Source of the DNA: Capronia americana
Taxonomy: Eukaryota; Ascomycota; Eurotiomycetes; Chaetothyriales; Herpotrichiellaceae
DNA length: 64,000 nt
Assembly (NCBI GenBank): GCA_016110215.1
Contig: JADWQD010000002.1
Coordinates: 434,001-498,000 of the forward strand
Reading direction: 5' to 3'
Positions 32,597 to 44,948 of the stretch are shown one piece after another. The position numbers were made by a program, and so were the translations under genes. The notes under the pieces were generated by a model. It was not told where the DNA came from, ran no database searches, and worked only from the letters and a program-made list of their open reading frames with translations. Within the stretch, counting starts at the first letter, position 1; each line of letters opens with the position of its first letter.

Positions 32597-34138
32597 ATGT
32601 CCTCGCCCGAGGTGGAGAACCACTTCACTGTCTTCGTCCGCCTGCCATTCAATCGAGGCGATTTCGTCGACCCGCCTCCTGTGAACTGGTCGGCCGCAAA
32701 AGAGCGTGCACTATGGGACATTCTCTCGCGACTAAGCAACAACCAGATCGACTGGCGGGCTCTCGCTGAGAGATTCGAAGTGACTCAGCCTTTCCTCCTT
32801 CAGAAAGCCGCATGGCTCTACGAGCGACAATTATCCCAGGTGCGAGCTCAGATGCGTCGAGTCGGGAATAGGAATTCCGCCACGCCCTCTCCCACGCCTG
32901 GCTCGCTCTCGGGCAGCATGGTCGGAGGCCAGGCGATGAGGAGAGCTGGAAGTGGTGGGTCACGTGTCCCTTCTCGCTTGTCCATGCAGCACGTTGGAAG
33001 CCCAGTCACTGGTGGAGGGGACAGTACGCCGGGGACTCCTGTTAAGAGCAGGACATCTCTCCCGCTTCGTACTGCTCCTGCCGCCGCTGGAGGTGGCGTG
33101 GCCCAGCAGAGTCGAAACGTCTCCGGAGCTTCACGACCCCTGTCGAGACAGTCGTCCAGAGACGTCGACGCACCGGCTCCTGCGTCGCAGTCCCGGAGAG
33201 GCAGCATCCAACACCAACTTGCCAGATCACCAGGTCAAACACGTAACCCGCAACCCGAATCGTCCGAGTCCGAAGAGGAAATGACCCAATCTCGCATCAC
33301 TGCCCGCCGCCCGAACCCATCTTCCCTGCATCGCCGAGCCCTCTCATACCGTGGTAACAACATGCAGGCTCAGAGAGGACCGGCAACCAGCCCAGATGAC
33401 AAAAACCTCCCTGCGCACCAATCCCCTGCAGGTGAAGATGAAGACGACGATGACGACGACGAGCCATCCTTCCTGCCATTCGCGAACCCTTCCGCCACAG
33501 ACAGCAAGCCTCGTCCCCCATCTTCCTCTCAACAAGACCCAAGCGCAACCCTTCGAGGTGCTTTGCGACCGACCGTGCAGCGTCGCACCACCTCTGAGCG
33601 TGTTATCGCCTCTTCACCGACCGTCGAGCCCCCTACACCGGTGCAAACCCAGCGCGAGCCTCGCGACCTGGCATCTTCAACCTCGTCTCTCTCCTCGCCT
33701 ACTCAAGCCACCGGCCCACAAACAACCTTGTCTCGTCCCCCCAGCGGAGGTGACGTCCAGCCTCTTGCTTCTCGGCTCCAGCAGCAATCCACGGTCCCCT
33801 GGCTCGGCACACCTCTCTCGCCTTCCCACCGCGCGCTTCTCCCCTCCAATCAACCTTCCGCCACTGCCTCGCCCCGCCGCGGTCCCAGTTCCGACAGCGC
33901 GTCCCCTAGCATGGGCTCCTCCTTCTCGGACCTCGACGACACAAGCGTGACGCAATCAGCTCTGGAAGAGGCATTACTCAGTGGAATGGGAAATACTACG
34001 ATGACGAATCTCGGCGGGTTTGGAGGAAGAGTGACCAGTGGGATTGGACAGGCCTTGAGGAGCAGATATTTCGACGCCAGAGGTGACGGCCAGGGTCAGG
34101 GCAGGAATGGAGGTCAAGGCGGTACCAGTGAGAGATGA
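32597..34138 (+). CDS. atg29: autophagy protein Atg29
   Basis: Single exon, 513 residues. The conserved N-terminal module is complete: FTVFVRLPFNRGDFVDPPPV (residues ~9-28), then LWDILSRLSNNQIDWRALAE and FLLQKAAWLYERQLSQVRAQ (to ~85). In yeast this region helps Atg29 join Atg17 and Atg31 in the scaffold that organises the pre-autophagosomal structure; filamentous fungi use the same protein for selective and bulk autophagy. The remaining ~420 residues are disordered, rich in Ser, Pro, Arg and Gln with many SP sites, as is usual for filamentous-fungal Atg29, and are likely phosphorylated. The start at 32597 fits the known N terminus exactly. Confidence 0.93.
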   Translation: MSSPEVENHFTVFVRLPFNRGDFVDPPPVNWSAAKERALWDILSRLSNNQIDWRALAERFEVTQPFLLQKAAWLYERQLSQVRAQMRRVGNRNSATPSPTPGSLSGSMVGGQAMRRAGSGGSRVPSRLSMQHVGSPVTGGGDSTPGTPVKSRTSLPLRTAPAAAGGGVAQQSRNVSGASRPLSRQSSRDVDAPAPASQSRRGSIQHQLARSPGQTRNPQPESSESEEEMTQSRITARRPNPSSLHRRALSYRGNNMQAQRGPATSPDDKNLPAHQSPAGEDEDDDDDDEPSFLPFANPSATDSKPRPPSSSQQDPSATLRGALRPTVQRRTTSERVIASSPTVEPPTPVQTQREPRDLASSTSSLSSPTQATGPQTTLSRPPSGGDVQPLASRLQQQSTVPWLGTPLSPSHRALLPSNQPSATASPRRGPSSDSASPSMGSSFSDLDDTSVTQSALEEALLSGMGNTTMTNLGGFGGRVTSGIGQALRSRYFDARGDGQGQGRNGGQGGTSER

Positions 34139-34140
34139 GA

Positions 34141-34312
34141 TGAGATACGTTGGCGTTGGGAAGAAGCTTCATTGAGAGACCAGCTGGATAGAGAGATACG
34201 TTGGCCTTGGAGGGAAGCGTCATTGAGAGACCAGATGGATAGAGAGATAGCTGGGCGGTTGGGGAGCAGGGTGGTTGAGGGACCAGCTGCATAGAGAGAT
34301 AGCTACAGTAGC
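34141..34312. repeat. three imperfect ~52-60 bp tandem repeats in the ATG29 3' flank
   Basis: The units share AGAGATACGTTGG or AGAGATAGCTGGG at the start and GAGAGACCAGCTGGATAG (or close variants) at the end. They begin two bases after the ATG29 stop codon, so they lie in the 3' UTR. Confidence 0.75.
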
Positions 34313-35074
34313 TAGGCGGTGGTACGCGAGCTATTCTCTTATTCCTTACCACATCAAACCTTTATCTCATAGCAGCGAGAAGTGAAGATCCCCGTCTCCC
34401 AAACCGAGATGCGATGCGATGCGATGAACTGAGTACGAAGCAAGGTATTTTCCATGATAAACCTGGATTCCAATTCCACACCTAATAGTACCATAGTTGC
34501 TTGAGGAAGAACAAACGAACGACGGGCAACTAACCGACAAGACCAAATGAGACAGACGTTTCTGGGCGCCTGGACCGCCTAGGCACCAGACAATGTGGAT
34601 TTCGAGGGTCGAGGGAAAAGTAAGTACTCTGTAGGTAGGATAAATGAGAGACATGAAAATGAAACGAAATGAAATGGAGGACTCCGTGACGTAGAAGAAC
34701 GAGCCCTCTTTAGTTCGGCATCAACGTCCTTCACACCGGGTGACAAGGACACAGCATCGAAACATCAACGTCGCAGGCGGCATCAGCATGAGCATCAGCA
34801 TCGGAATTGCATGGGCGGTCATCGAATCCGTGTTGCGTACCGTTTTCCTTCGCCCGTGGTCATCGAGTGTGACTCGACTGCTATGAGAGCAGAATTGCTG
34901 GCCCTTTCTTTCCACATGTGTGCACAACACCGCAACGCTTCAACTGATGGGCATGGCGACGCCATTGGTCCACCACTCCCCGCCGTAGATATTCAACCCG
35001 GGCGAGGCCAGGAATCAGGGAGTCAGGATCAGCGCACACGATAATAAGACCGCCGCCGCCGCCTCCGCCTCCGC
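34313..35074. other. convergent intergenic region ATG29 / laccase
   Basis: No coding frame recognised. A short (GATGC)n run lies near 34411-34428. Confidence 0.4.
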
Positions 35075-37385
35075 TTACACCTCGTCTCTCTTCCGCTCCG
35101 TCTTGCCCGTACTCGAGCTCTTCACGAGGTTGCTCTGCACGCTGCTCGGCCGCGAGTGTGTCTGCCAGGTGCTGGTGGGCGACTTTGCCGGCTTGCCGCT
35201 GCCGCTGCCTGAATGCGGCGCACTCTCGCCTCCACTCGGCTTGCCCGTGCCGAACGCGCCGGCTCCGTGCGTGGCGTTGCCCTTGAACTTGCCGTGGGCA
35301 GCGAAATCTTCGACGGTGGCGTTGTGGCCGTAGCCGCGGAAGCCGCGCACGCCGCGCTTGCGGTGCTTGTCGAGGTGGGCGGCGTGGTCCGCGCCCTTCA
35401 TGTAGTCGACCATTTTCTCGCCTAGCGTGCGCTTCCGCAGGGCGTCCTCGACCTCGACGCCCGGGTTGGCCGCGTACCAGGCCGAGTAGGTCGGGCAGGT
35501 CTGCGCGATGTTGTCCGGGATCTGGATCGACGAGTACTGCTCCGGGTGTTCGAGGAGCATGACCACCATGCCGGCCGAGAGATGCCACGCGATGTGGCAG
35601 TGCAGGGGCCACACGCCGGGGTTGTCCTGCGTGTACTGCACGACGATGTAGGACGGGTTGTCGGGCGAGGCGCCCGCCCAGAGCATCTGGACGTCCCGTC
35701 GCTGCGGGTTCTGCGGGTTCGTGACTGTGCCGTCCCAGGTGCCGAAGCCTTCGGCCAGGACTTGGAAGTCGTGCCCGTGCATGTGCATTGGGTGAGGCGC
35801 GGGCGTCAGGTTGATGATGATGATGCGCACGTTGCTGACCGCGCCGGTGTTGATCACGTTGTATTGGGCGCCGAACTCGGTCTGGCCGGCCACGGCTTGC
35901 GCGAGGAGAGAGCTGGAGAGGTCGCCGTCGTAGGACACGCCGTTCATGGTCCAGTGGAAGACGCCCGTCGCGTCAGGCGCTCCGGCAATCGTAATGGTGA
36001 TAGTGGTATCGGGTTCGGCGACTGGGATTGCGTATTGCGGGATTGTGGTGGCGAGGGCGTCGTTTTGACAGTTGGAATTGATCGCCCCTGGAGCGCTTGC
36101 GGTCGAGGTCGGAGCCACGCTGGGATCCGAGCCGGTGTAGTAGATGATGCCGCGACCGTCAGGTCCGTTGGTGTCTCCGCAGGGCGTGTTGAACGCACGC
36201 AGCCAGTAACTGCCAGGGGCTTGGTTTGCGGTAACCAGCACGTCGGTCCGCTGGCCCACGCCGATGGTGATGGACTGGGTCTGATAAGGCTGAACAGGGA
36301 CGAAATCGTTGGCAATGACCGTCAGCGTGTGGCCGTCGATCGAGATCGATTCGAAGGCCGAGGCACCCGTGTTGACAAAGCGCAGGCGGTAGGTCTTCCC
36401 GGGCTCGAATTCCCACGATGCGTATGGGACGACCGAGCAGGGAGCGCCATTGGTAACGTTCGCACAAGGATACTGGCCGACGCCTGCAACGAGGTTGGAG
36501 TCTGAAAACGGTCGGAACGGTTGCCCGCTTTCACTGGGTGACATGACGAGGCTGACAATGTCCTCATAGGAGTCGTGGAACCAGTCTGTGACCATGATGG
36601 GATAGAGGTCAACGTCGTAGCCAGCATCGTTAGGGCCATGAACCACGATGGGCCCGGAAACGCCAGAAGAGTACTGGGCAGAGTAATGAGCGTGCCACCA
36701 CGACGTGCCGTACTCATCCGCTCGGAATCTGTAGGTCAAATTGCCGCCGGGGACAATGGGGCATTGAGAGACAGTGACAACACCGTCGTAGTACGGTGTG
36801 CCGGGTTGGTTCAGACCGTGCCAGTGGATCGAAGTCGGTTCTTCCGGCCCATAAATTTGGTTGTGTACGTTTACCTCAATCCTGGGCAAAAGTCAGCCCA
36901 AGTTGACCATCCATACTGCCCATTGTGGACCTACCAGTCGCCCCAATTTGCCTCGATCAGCGGACCCTGACGGCCTCGTTAGCTCTACACCAAAACATCC
37001 AGACGTGAAGAACGCTGGGGCTACTCACGGGATACTGTCCATTGACAACGATGACCGCTTGTTGTACCCCATCAGGGGCAAAGGTGTTGCGTGCGACAGT
37101 GAAGTCGTAGTATCTCGTCTCACCTGCGTGGGTCTCAGCCTTGCCTCTCCATTGCCTCGTCGCCAGCTACCAACCAGTATCAGGCATATCCGCCGAAGGA
37201 TGAGATGAAGAAGCAGTTTTGTCTCCCCAAGGGCAGTCACCACCCTGGGAATGTCAGTGGGAAGCCCTTTGTTCGTCGGATCGCGCGCTTACTCCCATCC
37301 ATTTGCCAAGAGGGCCTGGGTGATCAGCGTAACCGCTGCCCACCAATGCAGCGCCCGTGAGGGCGGCCACGAATCCTGTCCTCAT
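35075..37385 (-). CDS. laccase-type multicopper oxidase
   Basis: Five exons (37385-37293, 37244-37175, 37123-37029, 36966-36935, 36881-35075) give 698 residues. The signal peptide is MRTGFVAALTGAALVGSGYA. All four copper motifs are present: L1 HWHG with His116 and His118, followed by QCPI; L2 WWHAH with His160 and His162; L3 HPMHMHGH; L4 HCHIAWHLSAGM. The residue ten after the L4 Cys, the axial position of the type-1 copper, is Met, which suggests low to medium redox potential. It should oxidise phenols with reduction of oxygen to water, outside the cell. A ~130-residue Ser/Gly/Lys-rich tail beyond the cupredoxin core is unusual for secreted ascomycete laccases. The join of the first four exons restores ETRYYDFTVARNTFAPDG and GPLIEANWGDW, so the model is solid. 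Confidence 0.93.
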
Positions 37386-39215
37386 CGTCGAGAAGAATGA
37401 GGGCAAGGGGACGTCGAAGAGGTGTGTAACTAGGAAGGAAAAGTCTGTACAACGCTCTCGGCCGCTGCATTGTATTTATATTGGCGGACATGGGCCAGAG
37501 CTGACAACCAAGCGGCGGGCCAGTACTCGGCCTCCATTGGCAACCTCAGTCGAGCAGTCAGATCGACCAAAATAACCAGTCTAGCTCCTTAAGGTTGTAT
37601 GATCGGACTAGAAGGCCGCATGCAAGCTTCCAGAGCGCGGGCGCTTTAAGCATCAAAGGCCTGGGCGAGCAGCCCGTATTTTACGGCCGGGGACGCCAGG
37701 GTAGATCTGGATTCGCCATGCACCGATGCGGTACGAACCCAACATGAGAAAAGGCCGGGACTGTTGCTCACCGTGCAGGCTCAAGTCTACCACTCACACG
37801 AGTCAAGGTATAGCACTATCGAGGATAAGCCGCACTGCCGATTATGGCAGTCTCATTAGCCAGAGAGATGTCAAGATACTGAGACTGAGGCGGTCAGACA
37901 TGTGGGATGCCTGACGGGCGATGGTCCTTCTGGTATGTAGCACGAAGTCACAAGAGGCCGACCGGTCGGCCGGTCACAGAGTGAAAACCGCAGCAAGGCA
38001 ATTCTCATGTGGCTTCAGCAAACCTCATGGCTTATTGCGCGGTACGGTAAACAACCTGCTGGTGGACTGAGCTGCGCACGTGTACCTTGAAGCTCAGCTT
38101 AACACGGCGGAGAAATCGCCCACTTGCGCTCGAAATAGATCACGCTCCGAACTTCATCACTTGTTGGGGATCTCAAGCGTTGCGTCCATGTGTTGTAACC
38201 TTGCCGGAGTGGCCACCTCCTAAGTTGTATATCGTGATGACCGCAATACTCGGTAACACAGGAGTCTTGTGGCTAGTGATGACATGGCTCCCGTATTGTT
38301 GGAAAAGCTTGCGTGCTTCAACTGACTGTTACGCAGGGAGCCCTGGGAAACGGTGAAACGGCTCGTGCTGTCAGCGGGATACGACGCTTCTCGACCCCGA
38401 GAGATGGAGGCTGAAATACGCACAGACGACAGACCCTCAGGGATCAGTCTGTGAGGTTTCGGCTTCCGTTGCGAGCTGAAAGGCGTTAGGTGTTGAAGTA
38501 TGCTAGCCGCACTCCGAGAGTTCGAAGCCCTCGAGCCTGTCAGCGCCAATGAATGGGCACCTATGAGACGGTGCGGCCTGCAGGGAACCCCCCCCCACAT
38601 CGGCACAGTAAGCGAGGCTCTACCCGTCCTGCACGAAGACATCAGTCGGTAAGCGTACGGGCTGCGTTGAGGGGCAGGGGATGCGAAAAGCCGAACGATA
38701 CGTAGTTTGAGAAGACCACTCGTAGGAAACCGATCGAGACGAATTATATCCATGGCTGTGCGCGGCGGGCAATGTCCGAATCGTTCTTACTGCCAGAACC
38801 TCAGATCTTGGGGTACTCGAAGATGACTGTCTCCTCTCTGATTCACTGTCTCGATTGACCGAGCGGTATGGTGAACAGTTAGACATTCACGAGGATATTA
38901 TGTGCAGGCGTAGCTATGACTGTCATGAAACACCATCTGACGCCTAGCGGCTCCTGGATCTGGTGTGCATAGTACAAAATATCGTGGAGTGACTCTCTGG
39001 GTCGTACGGCAGACTTTGACCACCGTTAATGCCGACATCCGTGAGTTGCTGGCTTCGCTGTAGCGGCATCGAGGCTGCTCAGTCCAAGTGTTTGCGAACT
39101 CGAGGGTAGTGTTTCGATCAGACTTAAACGTGAAGGCCGCGGGCTAAGTTTGCGCCTATGCCTCCCAGAGGAGATTGGCCACAATCCCTCGGCGACGAGT
39201 TACGAGGCCTCAAGT
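37386..39215. other. 1.8 kb intergenic, no gene recognised
   Basis: Contains the laccase promoter and the region 3' of HEM13. A palindromic stretch (GACCGGTCGGCCGGTC) lies near 37960. Frames are short and unconvincing. Confidence 0.4.
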
Positions 39216-40651
39216 TTACACCCATTCCTTGGGGTGCTTGAGGACTTCCATCATTCTCCTTTCCTCCTCGTAGCGATCATCGTCTCCGTCGTCGGACTCA
39301 GTAGAAACTCCAGTGCCACACACAGGATCTGCGCACACTGATTAGCATGCTACGGGCAAAGATGGCGATCAAGCCCCATGATGCTGGCAACAGTCTCTGG
39401 GCCCGGTTAGGGGCACTTACTCATGTATTCCCAACGTGCCGTCAACGGCAAACTCATCAGGATGCTCTCAACTCGAGCGCCTGGAGTCCGCAACCCGAAG
39501 CTCGTACCACGATCATTGATGAGGTTGAACTCGACATATCTGCCCCTTCGAATCTGCTGCCACTCCTTCTGTTGCGGTAGGTATGGCAGGTTCATTCTCC
39601 TTTTGATTATGGGAAGGTATGAAGGCAAGAAGGACTCGAGGCCACTGACGACGAATTGGAAGAGCTCCTCCTGAGGGTTGCGCGAGCTGGGTCGCGAAGC
39701 TGCCTCGAGGTCGTCGAAAAAGATGCCGCCAATTCCTCTTGATTCGTTTCTGTGCGGTATTCTGAAGTAGCTGTCGCACCATTTCTTGAATCTAGGATAG
39801 TAGTCTTTGTCATGCTTGTCACAGGCGGATTTAATGGTCTTGTGAAAATGTTGCGCGTCTTCTTCAAATAGATAGCATGGAGTCAAGTCGGTGCCTCCTC
39901 CGAACCACCAGTTTTGCTGCGACGTCCCGGTTGCATTGACCGGGTCTCTAGGGTCAGATGTCTCGAAGTATCGATAGTTCATGTGGACTGTTGGAGCCAT
40001 AGGATTGTGAGGATGCAGCACCAGGGAAATGCCAGCTGCAAAGAAGTTCAGCTTTTCGACATCGGCCGCTACAAAGGACTTGTGGTCTGCCCTCATCTTC
40101 TCAATGGCAGGGCGGGACAGCTCGCCATAGACCACGCTGATGTTCACTCCAGCTTTTTCGAAGACATTGCCATCCTGTAGAACGCAGGAGATTCCGCTAC
40201 CTCCTGCAGGTCTCGTCCATTCGTCCCGTCTGAACTTCTTCCCATCTATGTTCTCCAGCGCAAAGACGATCCGGTTCTGGTGTTCTTTGATCAGAGCCTC
40301 CATCCGCAATCGCATGGGCGATTTGCGTGTGATCTGCTCCATGCTCTTGGTATACTCATCAACTTGTGCCAATGAAATAGGCTGGACAGGTGGCGAGTCA
40401 TTGGTAATGGTCTTCCCAGGATTCATGGTATAGATGAGGGTTCCGACAAGGAGACTTCCGAGGGAGAGCTGTAGATAGAGCCATCTCTGCTTCTGTTGGT
40501 CGAGGTGCATGCGACCCGACGCAGCTTGGAATGCGCCAGTCGAATAGCAGGAGCGTAGACATGACTGACAGAGTCTTCTGCTAGGCACTGCTCTGGAGAC
40601 AGAGGTATGGGACGCTCGGAAGAGGCTCCACGCCGACCTTGACACCGACAT
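39216..40651 (-). CDS. hem13: coproporphyrinogen III oxidase (heme biosynthesis)
   Basis: Two exons, 40651-39421 and 39328-39216, give 447 residues. Oxygen-dependent CPOX motifs are complete: GKKFRRDEWTRPAGGSGIS, AAGISLVLHPHNPMAPTVHM, WWFGGGTDLTPCY, IGGIFFDDL and GRYVEFNLINDRGTSFGL. It decarboxylates coproporphyrinogen III to protoporphyrinogen IX. The N terminus is Arg/Ser-rich, followed by a hydrophobic segment (residues ~57-76), which suggests import into the mitochondrial intermembrane space and membrane tethering; the yeast enzyme is cytosolic. The splice near the end replaces a short C terminus with an acidic insert, then the conserved EVLKHPKEWV. The unspliced frame ends early at 39407, so the intron matters. 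Confidence 0.93.
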
Positions 40652-41637
40652 GATCGATTCAAAGAGGACCGGAGAGAGAGGAAGGTGCGGAAGGGAGGTG
40701 CAGCTCAGGATGCTGAGCGATTCTCATATAACATAAGACTGGCGGAGCTTGTAACTGTACGGGCGCGTCACCCGAGAAAAGATCTGATATTCATCTCCAC
40801 TGTCAGCCCACTGGCGGTAGAGGTATGTATATGAGGCAACTGTGTTGCGGCTATTCTTTTTTCTGAGAGTTGGAGCTCGATCGCGTTTCTCCACCATCAG
40901 ATGACAAGGCTCGCCTATCGAACGTTGCAGGTGTTGCCCAACAGCCAGCGATCCAGTACAACCACGGCACCAGACGGATGAGGCTCCATCAAACCTGAGC
41001 TCTGTGAACTTGGAGCCTACGTGTCAACAACCCATATCACAGCCCGTGGAGGTGAGAGAGACCTAAAGACCGCTTGGACATGACATTAATGCATTCTGAG
41101 CGATGTTTACTACGTACTGTGAATGTACTAGTGGGATTCAACAGTCATTTGCTGGCGCCGATATCCCTTGTGAGTCGACAAAGAGAGACACAAAGATGAA
41201 AGAGCCTTAGCACCAGGACCTCCATCTGCTGCTCTCAGACAAAATAACGTGACTCATCCACCTTATTTAAGGTCAAGCCTCGTGGTCGAAGTAATCAAGT
41301 CATAGTGTCCTGTGATTAGAGCGACAAGTGACTCGAAAGTAAGAGGAAGTTGAGGGCCTGGTGACGCGGGTTGCGCGGGGCAATTCATCGGCCTGTGCGG
41401 GCCTGTAACTCCAACTTTGGTGCTGCTGTGGCCTACCTGTCACTGGCCACTGCCACCCACTCGAGTTCTGCCTGCTGCACCTAGACCTGACCTTAGGACC
41501 CTCACTCACCGACCAACCAACTTATCCTCATTTATTATTCAACCATCAACCCTCGAAGTCCTTCCTCAAGACCACAAGCGCCCTCGACTCTGACCGACTT
41601 CGTCTCGAATCCCCAAACACCAACTACATCCGCCATC
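40652..41637. other. divergent promoter region HEM13 / ATG8
   Basis: About 1 kb with no coding frame; it must drive both genes. Pyrimidine-rich stretches lie before the ATG8 start. No specific site is proposed. Confidence 0.45.
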
Positions 41638-42108
41638 ATGCGTTCCAAGTTCAAGGACGAGCACCCCTTTGAGAAGCGCAAGGCAGAAGCGGAACGCATT
41701 CGCCAGAAGTACGCCGATCGCATCCCGGTATGTTGATTCTCCCTACGCCTTGGTCTCCTACGGGGCTTTCGACTGACTGGAATGCCTAGGTCATCTGCGA
41801 AAAGGTCGAGAAGTCTGACATCGCTACTATCGACAAGAAGAAGTATCTCGTCCCCGCAGATTTGACCGTCGGCCAGTTCGTCTATGTCATTCGCAAGCGC
41901 ATCAAGCTCAGCCCTGAGAAGGCCATCTTCATCTTCGTCGATGAGGTTCTTCCTCCCACTGCCGCTCTAATGAGCAGTATTTACGAGGAACACAAAGACG
42001 AAGACGGTTTCCTGTATATCACGTATGTTTGCACCCAGGCGAGCAAGTCCAACTTCCGTACTGACCAGTAACAGGTACTCGGGCGAGAACACGTTCGGTG
42101 CTATTTAA
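41638..42108 (+). CDS. atg8: autophagy ubiquitin-like modifier Atg8
   Basis: Three exons (41638-41727, 41790-42022, 42075-42108) give 118 residues. The sequence is near-identical to other fungal Atg8: [45 protein letters not shown] and ENTFG. Gly116 is followed by two residues (Ala-Ile) that Atg4 should remove, exposing the glycine for conjugation to phosphatidylethanolamine by Atg7/Atg3. Lipidated Atg8 drives autophagosome growth and cargo capture. Splice sites are canonical and the last exon codes only 11 residues. ATG29 lies ~7.5 kb away, but several unrelated genes lie between. Confidence 0.97.
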
Positions 42109-43521
42109 AGGCGCAACCCCTTCAAAGCGAGACGAAACCTACATGCGACACGCCGCCACCGAGAGCCACGATGGATGTGTTGACCGGATGCAGCCTCATA
42201 TTTTGTTACAACTGGCGTTTTGTTCCTTCCATTCATCGATAAAGATCCAAGAATAACCAGTGGGGAGACGAAGATATGGCGCGGAGACTGGATGGACTGT
42301 GGCAGGAGGATCCGAGGCACAAGGGCACCGGCGGGACGTGAAGGAGGTTTTGGAGGCATTTGCTGAGTTGTATGCATCCTTGGTCACCAATCCATACAGA
42401 AACCCTTTCCTCCCACTCCGCGTAAAGGTCCTTGTGCTGCTCAAAGTTCCCTGAGCTCGTTGAAGATGCCCAGGAACTGGGCCTTTAGCTCTAGAAGCCG
42501 GATGTGGCCGACTGCACGTTCATCGGGCAGCTGTCTGGAGCCATTGGACCATTGCGAAAATATAGCCGGCTGGACAGAAGAGCAATGTGTCGAGGACTAA
42601 ACCAGCTACTCAGCCGTTATTTCTGTGAGCCGCAGGCTGCCCCTCGCGCTGTCTGTATGATGCTGCCCCGTTGACTTTATGCTTGCGTCATGCAAATGCC
42701 TCTAGTTGCATCACGTGTAACAATGAATTCGAACACTCTTCGACTACACAGTTTGTTTCCGGCTTATGTCGACGCATCATCAAGTGATTGCTTCACCATC
42801 ATAAAGCGAGGATGGGGAGGGCAGAATTCTCGAAGCCCCCCGCCTGGGCGTTCAAGCGAAGACTGGTGAGTTCAGATTGACCACCGTGCCGGGCACGTGT
42901 GACAGTTCCTCCGTTCCTCCATGTGCGACAATGCTGCATCCGCGAAAGTGCTGCCCAGGCCGCTACGGACAAATACCCCTGATGACTTTCCCAGGAAACC
43001 TATATCTCATTCCAGAGAGCAGCGGACATATGATTCATTACTTCCTGCTGCCAACCAATGTGACTGCAGAGAAACATGTTCCAATCTGCAGCCAAGTCAG
43101 TGCCTATGCCATTGCAGCTGTGACGCCTTGCTATGTCTCTCCCCGTGGCATCGGAAAGGGACAGTCTCCTCACCTGGGCAGCCGAAGCTCCTGTAGCGGG
43201 ACCTTTTGACGCAAACAACGGGCCGCTCTGTTGAAAGAGGTTGGAAATCAAGAATGCCATGCTCGACTGAACGTCCGCCCAGTGCGCCACCCTGGTAACA
43301 GCGTATGTCTTGCGGACGGGGTGCTTAAGAGTGCGCCTTCCTCGCCTTCAATTTTCGCAACGCCTGACTTCCACAAGGCAAGTGCAGGTCGAGAGACCTT
43401 TTCGCACCTGTGAACTGAACCTCATTTCAACCTTGCACTCAGCCGACCTTCACACCCGTCCATTTGCTTCTAAGCTGGCACAGGTTAAGTATATCATTAA
43501 GCGGATTCAAGAGCCTTCATC
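42109..43521. other. 1.4 kb intergenic, no gene recognised
   Basis: Short frames only. It contains the ATG8 3' UTR and the promoter of the O-methyltransferase. Confidence 0.4.
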
Positions 43522-44948
43522 ATGTGTCAACTCGAAGCACTCGCTCAAGCGGTGAGCACCCAGGCACAAACCTTGAGCCGGTCATGGCATGAAGGCAAGG
43601 ATCACGCTCTCTCATCGTGCGACGGCCGCCGAACCACTATCCCCCCATTGGATCTGCAGGGCGAGGAAGCTAGAAATCAACTTCTCATGGCCATACGCAC
43701 CCTTGAGCAACTCGTGCTAGGCCCGAAGGATACCATGCAGAGCTTCTACTACAAGGTCAGTAATTACGATCTCCCGTACAGGATCTAGCATTGTCGTTAA
43801 CACATTAGTAGACGGCAGAAGCTGGCGTAATTCAAGCTCTCTGTCAACTTCAAATCCCACGATATGTCCCATTGTATGGCTCGATTTCCTACGCAGATCT
43901 GTCAAAGAAAGTTGGGGTATCCGAAGACCGCCTCAAACACCTGGTCCGAATTGCAGCTGTGTGCTCGAACTTCCTTGCCGAAACAGCGGACGCTGAGGTC
44001 AAACATAGCGACAACTCGCTTATTTGGCAACTCGATCCTTTGGCAGCAACCGGAATGGAAGTCATGCTCGATCATCTGCCATCGTCATCATTCAAACTAG
44101 GTGAAGTGTGCATCCAAGATCCACTGGACGAGAAGCAGGAAGTCTGCGGGTTCAGCCTTGCGCGACAACAGCCGCTCTTCTCGTATCTGGAGACACATCC
44201 GGCGGAAGGCCGAAGCTTTGCAGCACATATGCGGGCTCAAGCAGCGCAGTACGGTGACTCGGCTATACAGGAATGCTACGACTGGGATGCGTTGAAGGGA
44301 AAGACCATTGTCGATGTAAGTCAAGGACGTCGCACAGGACCTCTGGATGTGTCACTGATTAGAGTCTCTCAGTGTGGCGGTTCCTTTGGCTCCGTCGCTG
44401 CAGCCATCGTCCGCAAGGAGCCTTCCATCAGGTGCATCGTCCAGGATCTTCCAAAAGTCGTCGAATCAGCCATCAAGGCTACTGCAAAAGATCCCAACTA
44501 CCCGCATGACTCAATTAGCTTCCAAGCACATTCGTTTCTCGAAACACAGCCAGTGGTGGCAGACGTGTATCTTTTTCGCATGGTCTTCCACAACTGGTCT
44601 GATGCGGGCGCCCGTCGCATCCTTCAAGCGCTGCGTCCTGCTCTTCGACCTGGCGCTCGAGTCATCTGCATCGAGTACGTGATGCCTCCAATTGGTACGG
44701 CACCGCGCTACGCGGAGCTTGCTACGCGCAGACTCGACAACGTCATGTACACGTTGATGAAGGGAAAGGTGCGAGAGCTGAGCGAGTTTAAAGACCTATT
44801 CGAGTCTGTGGAGCCGGATTTGGTCTTTGCAAGCTTCAAGCCAGGACAGTTCAAGGCAACGCATGATCCCAGATGCCATTCCGTGCTGGAATGGGTTTAC
44901 AAACCTCTGATCGCCCTAGCTGATGCCGAGGTCCATGCCAAATTCTGA
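43522..44948 (+). CDS. SAM-dependent O-methyltransferase (plant COMT-like, family 2)
   Basis: Three exons (43522-43755, 43812-44315, 44373-44948) give 437 residues. The last intron is a multiple of three without stops, so an unspliced frame also reads through. An N-terminal helical dimerisation region holds YADLSKKVGVSEDRLKHLVR, a winged-helix element. The SAM domain has motif I spliced as VDCGGSFGSVA, then IRCIVQDLPKV, and ADVYLFRMVFHNWSDAGARRIL, whose His is the expected general base region, and PGARVICIEYVMP. Such enzymes methylate phenolic hydroxyls and are frequent in fungal secondary metabolism. No polyketide or peptide synthase gene lies nearby, so a cluster role is not supported by this window. 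Confidence 0.88.

Noticed and set aside
32597..42108. An autophagy gene cluster (ATG29 and ATG8 on one stretch)
   Set aside because: Four or more unrelated functions (laccase, HEM13) and separate promoters lie between; proximity is probably chance.
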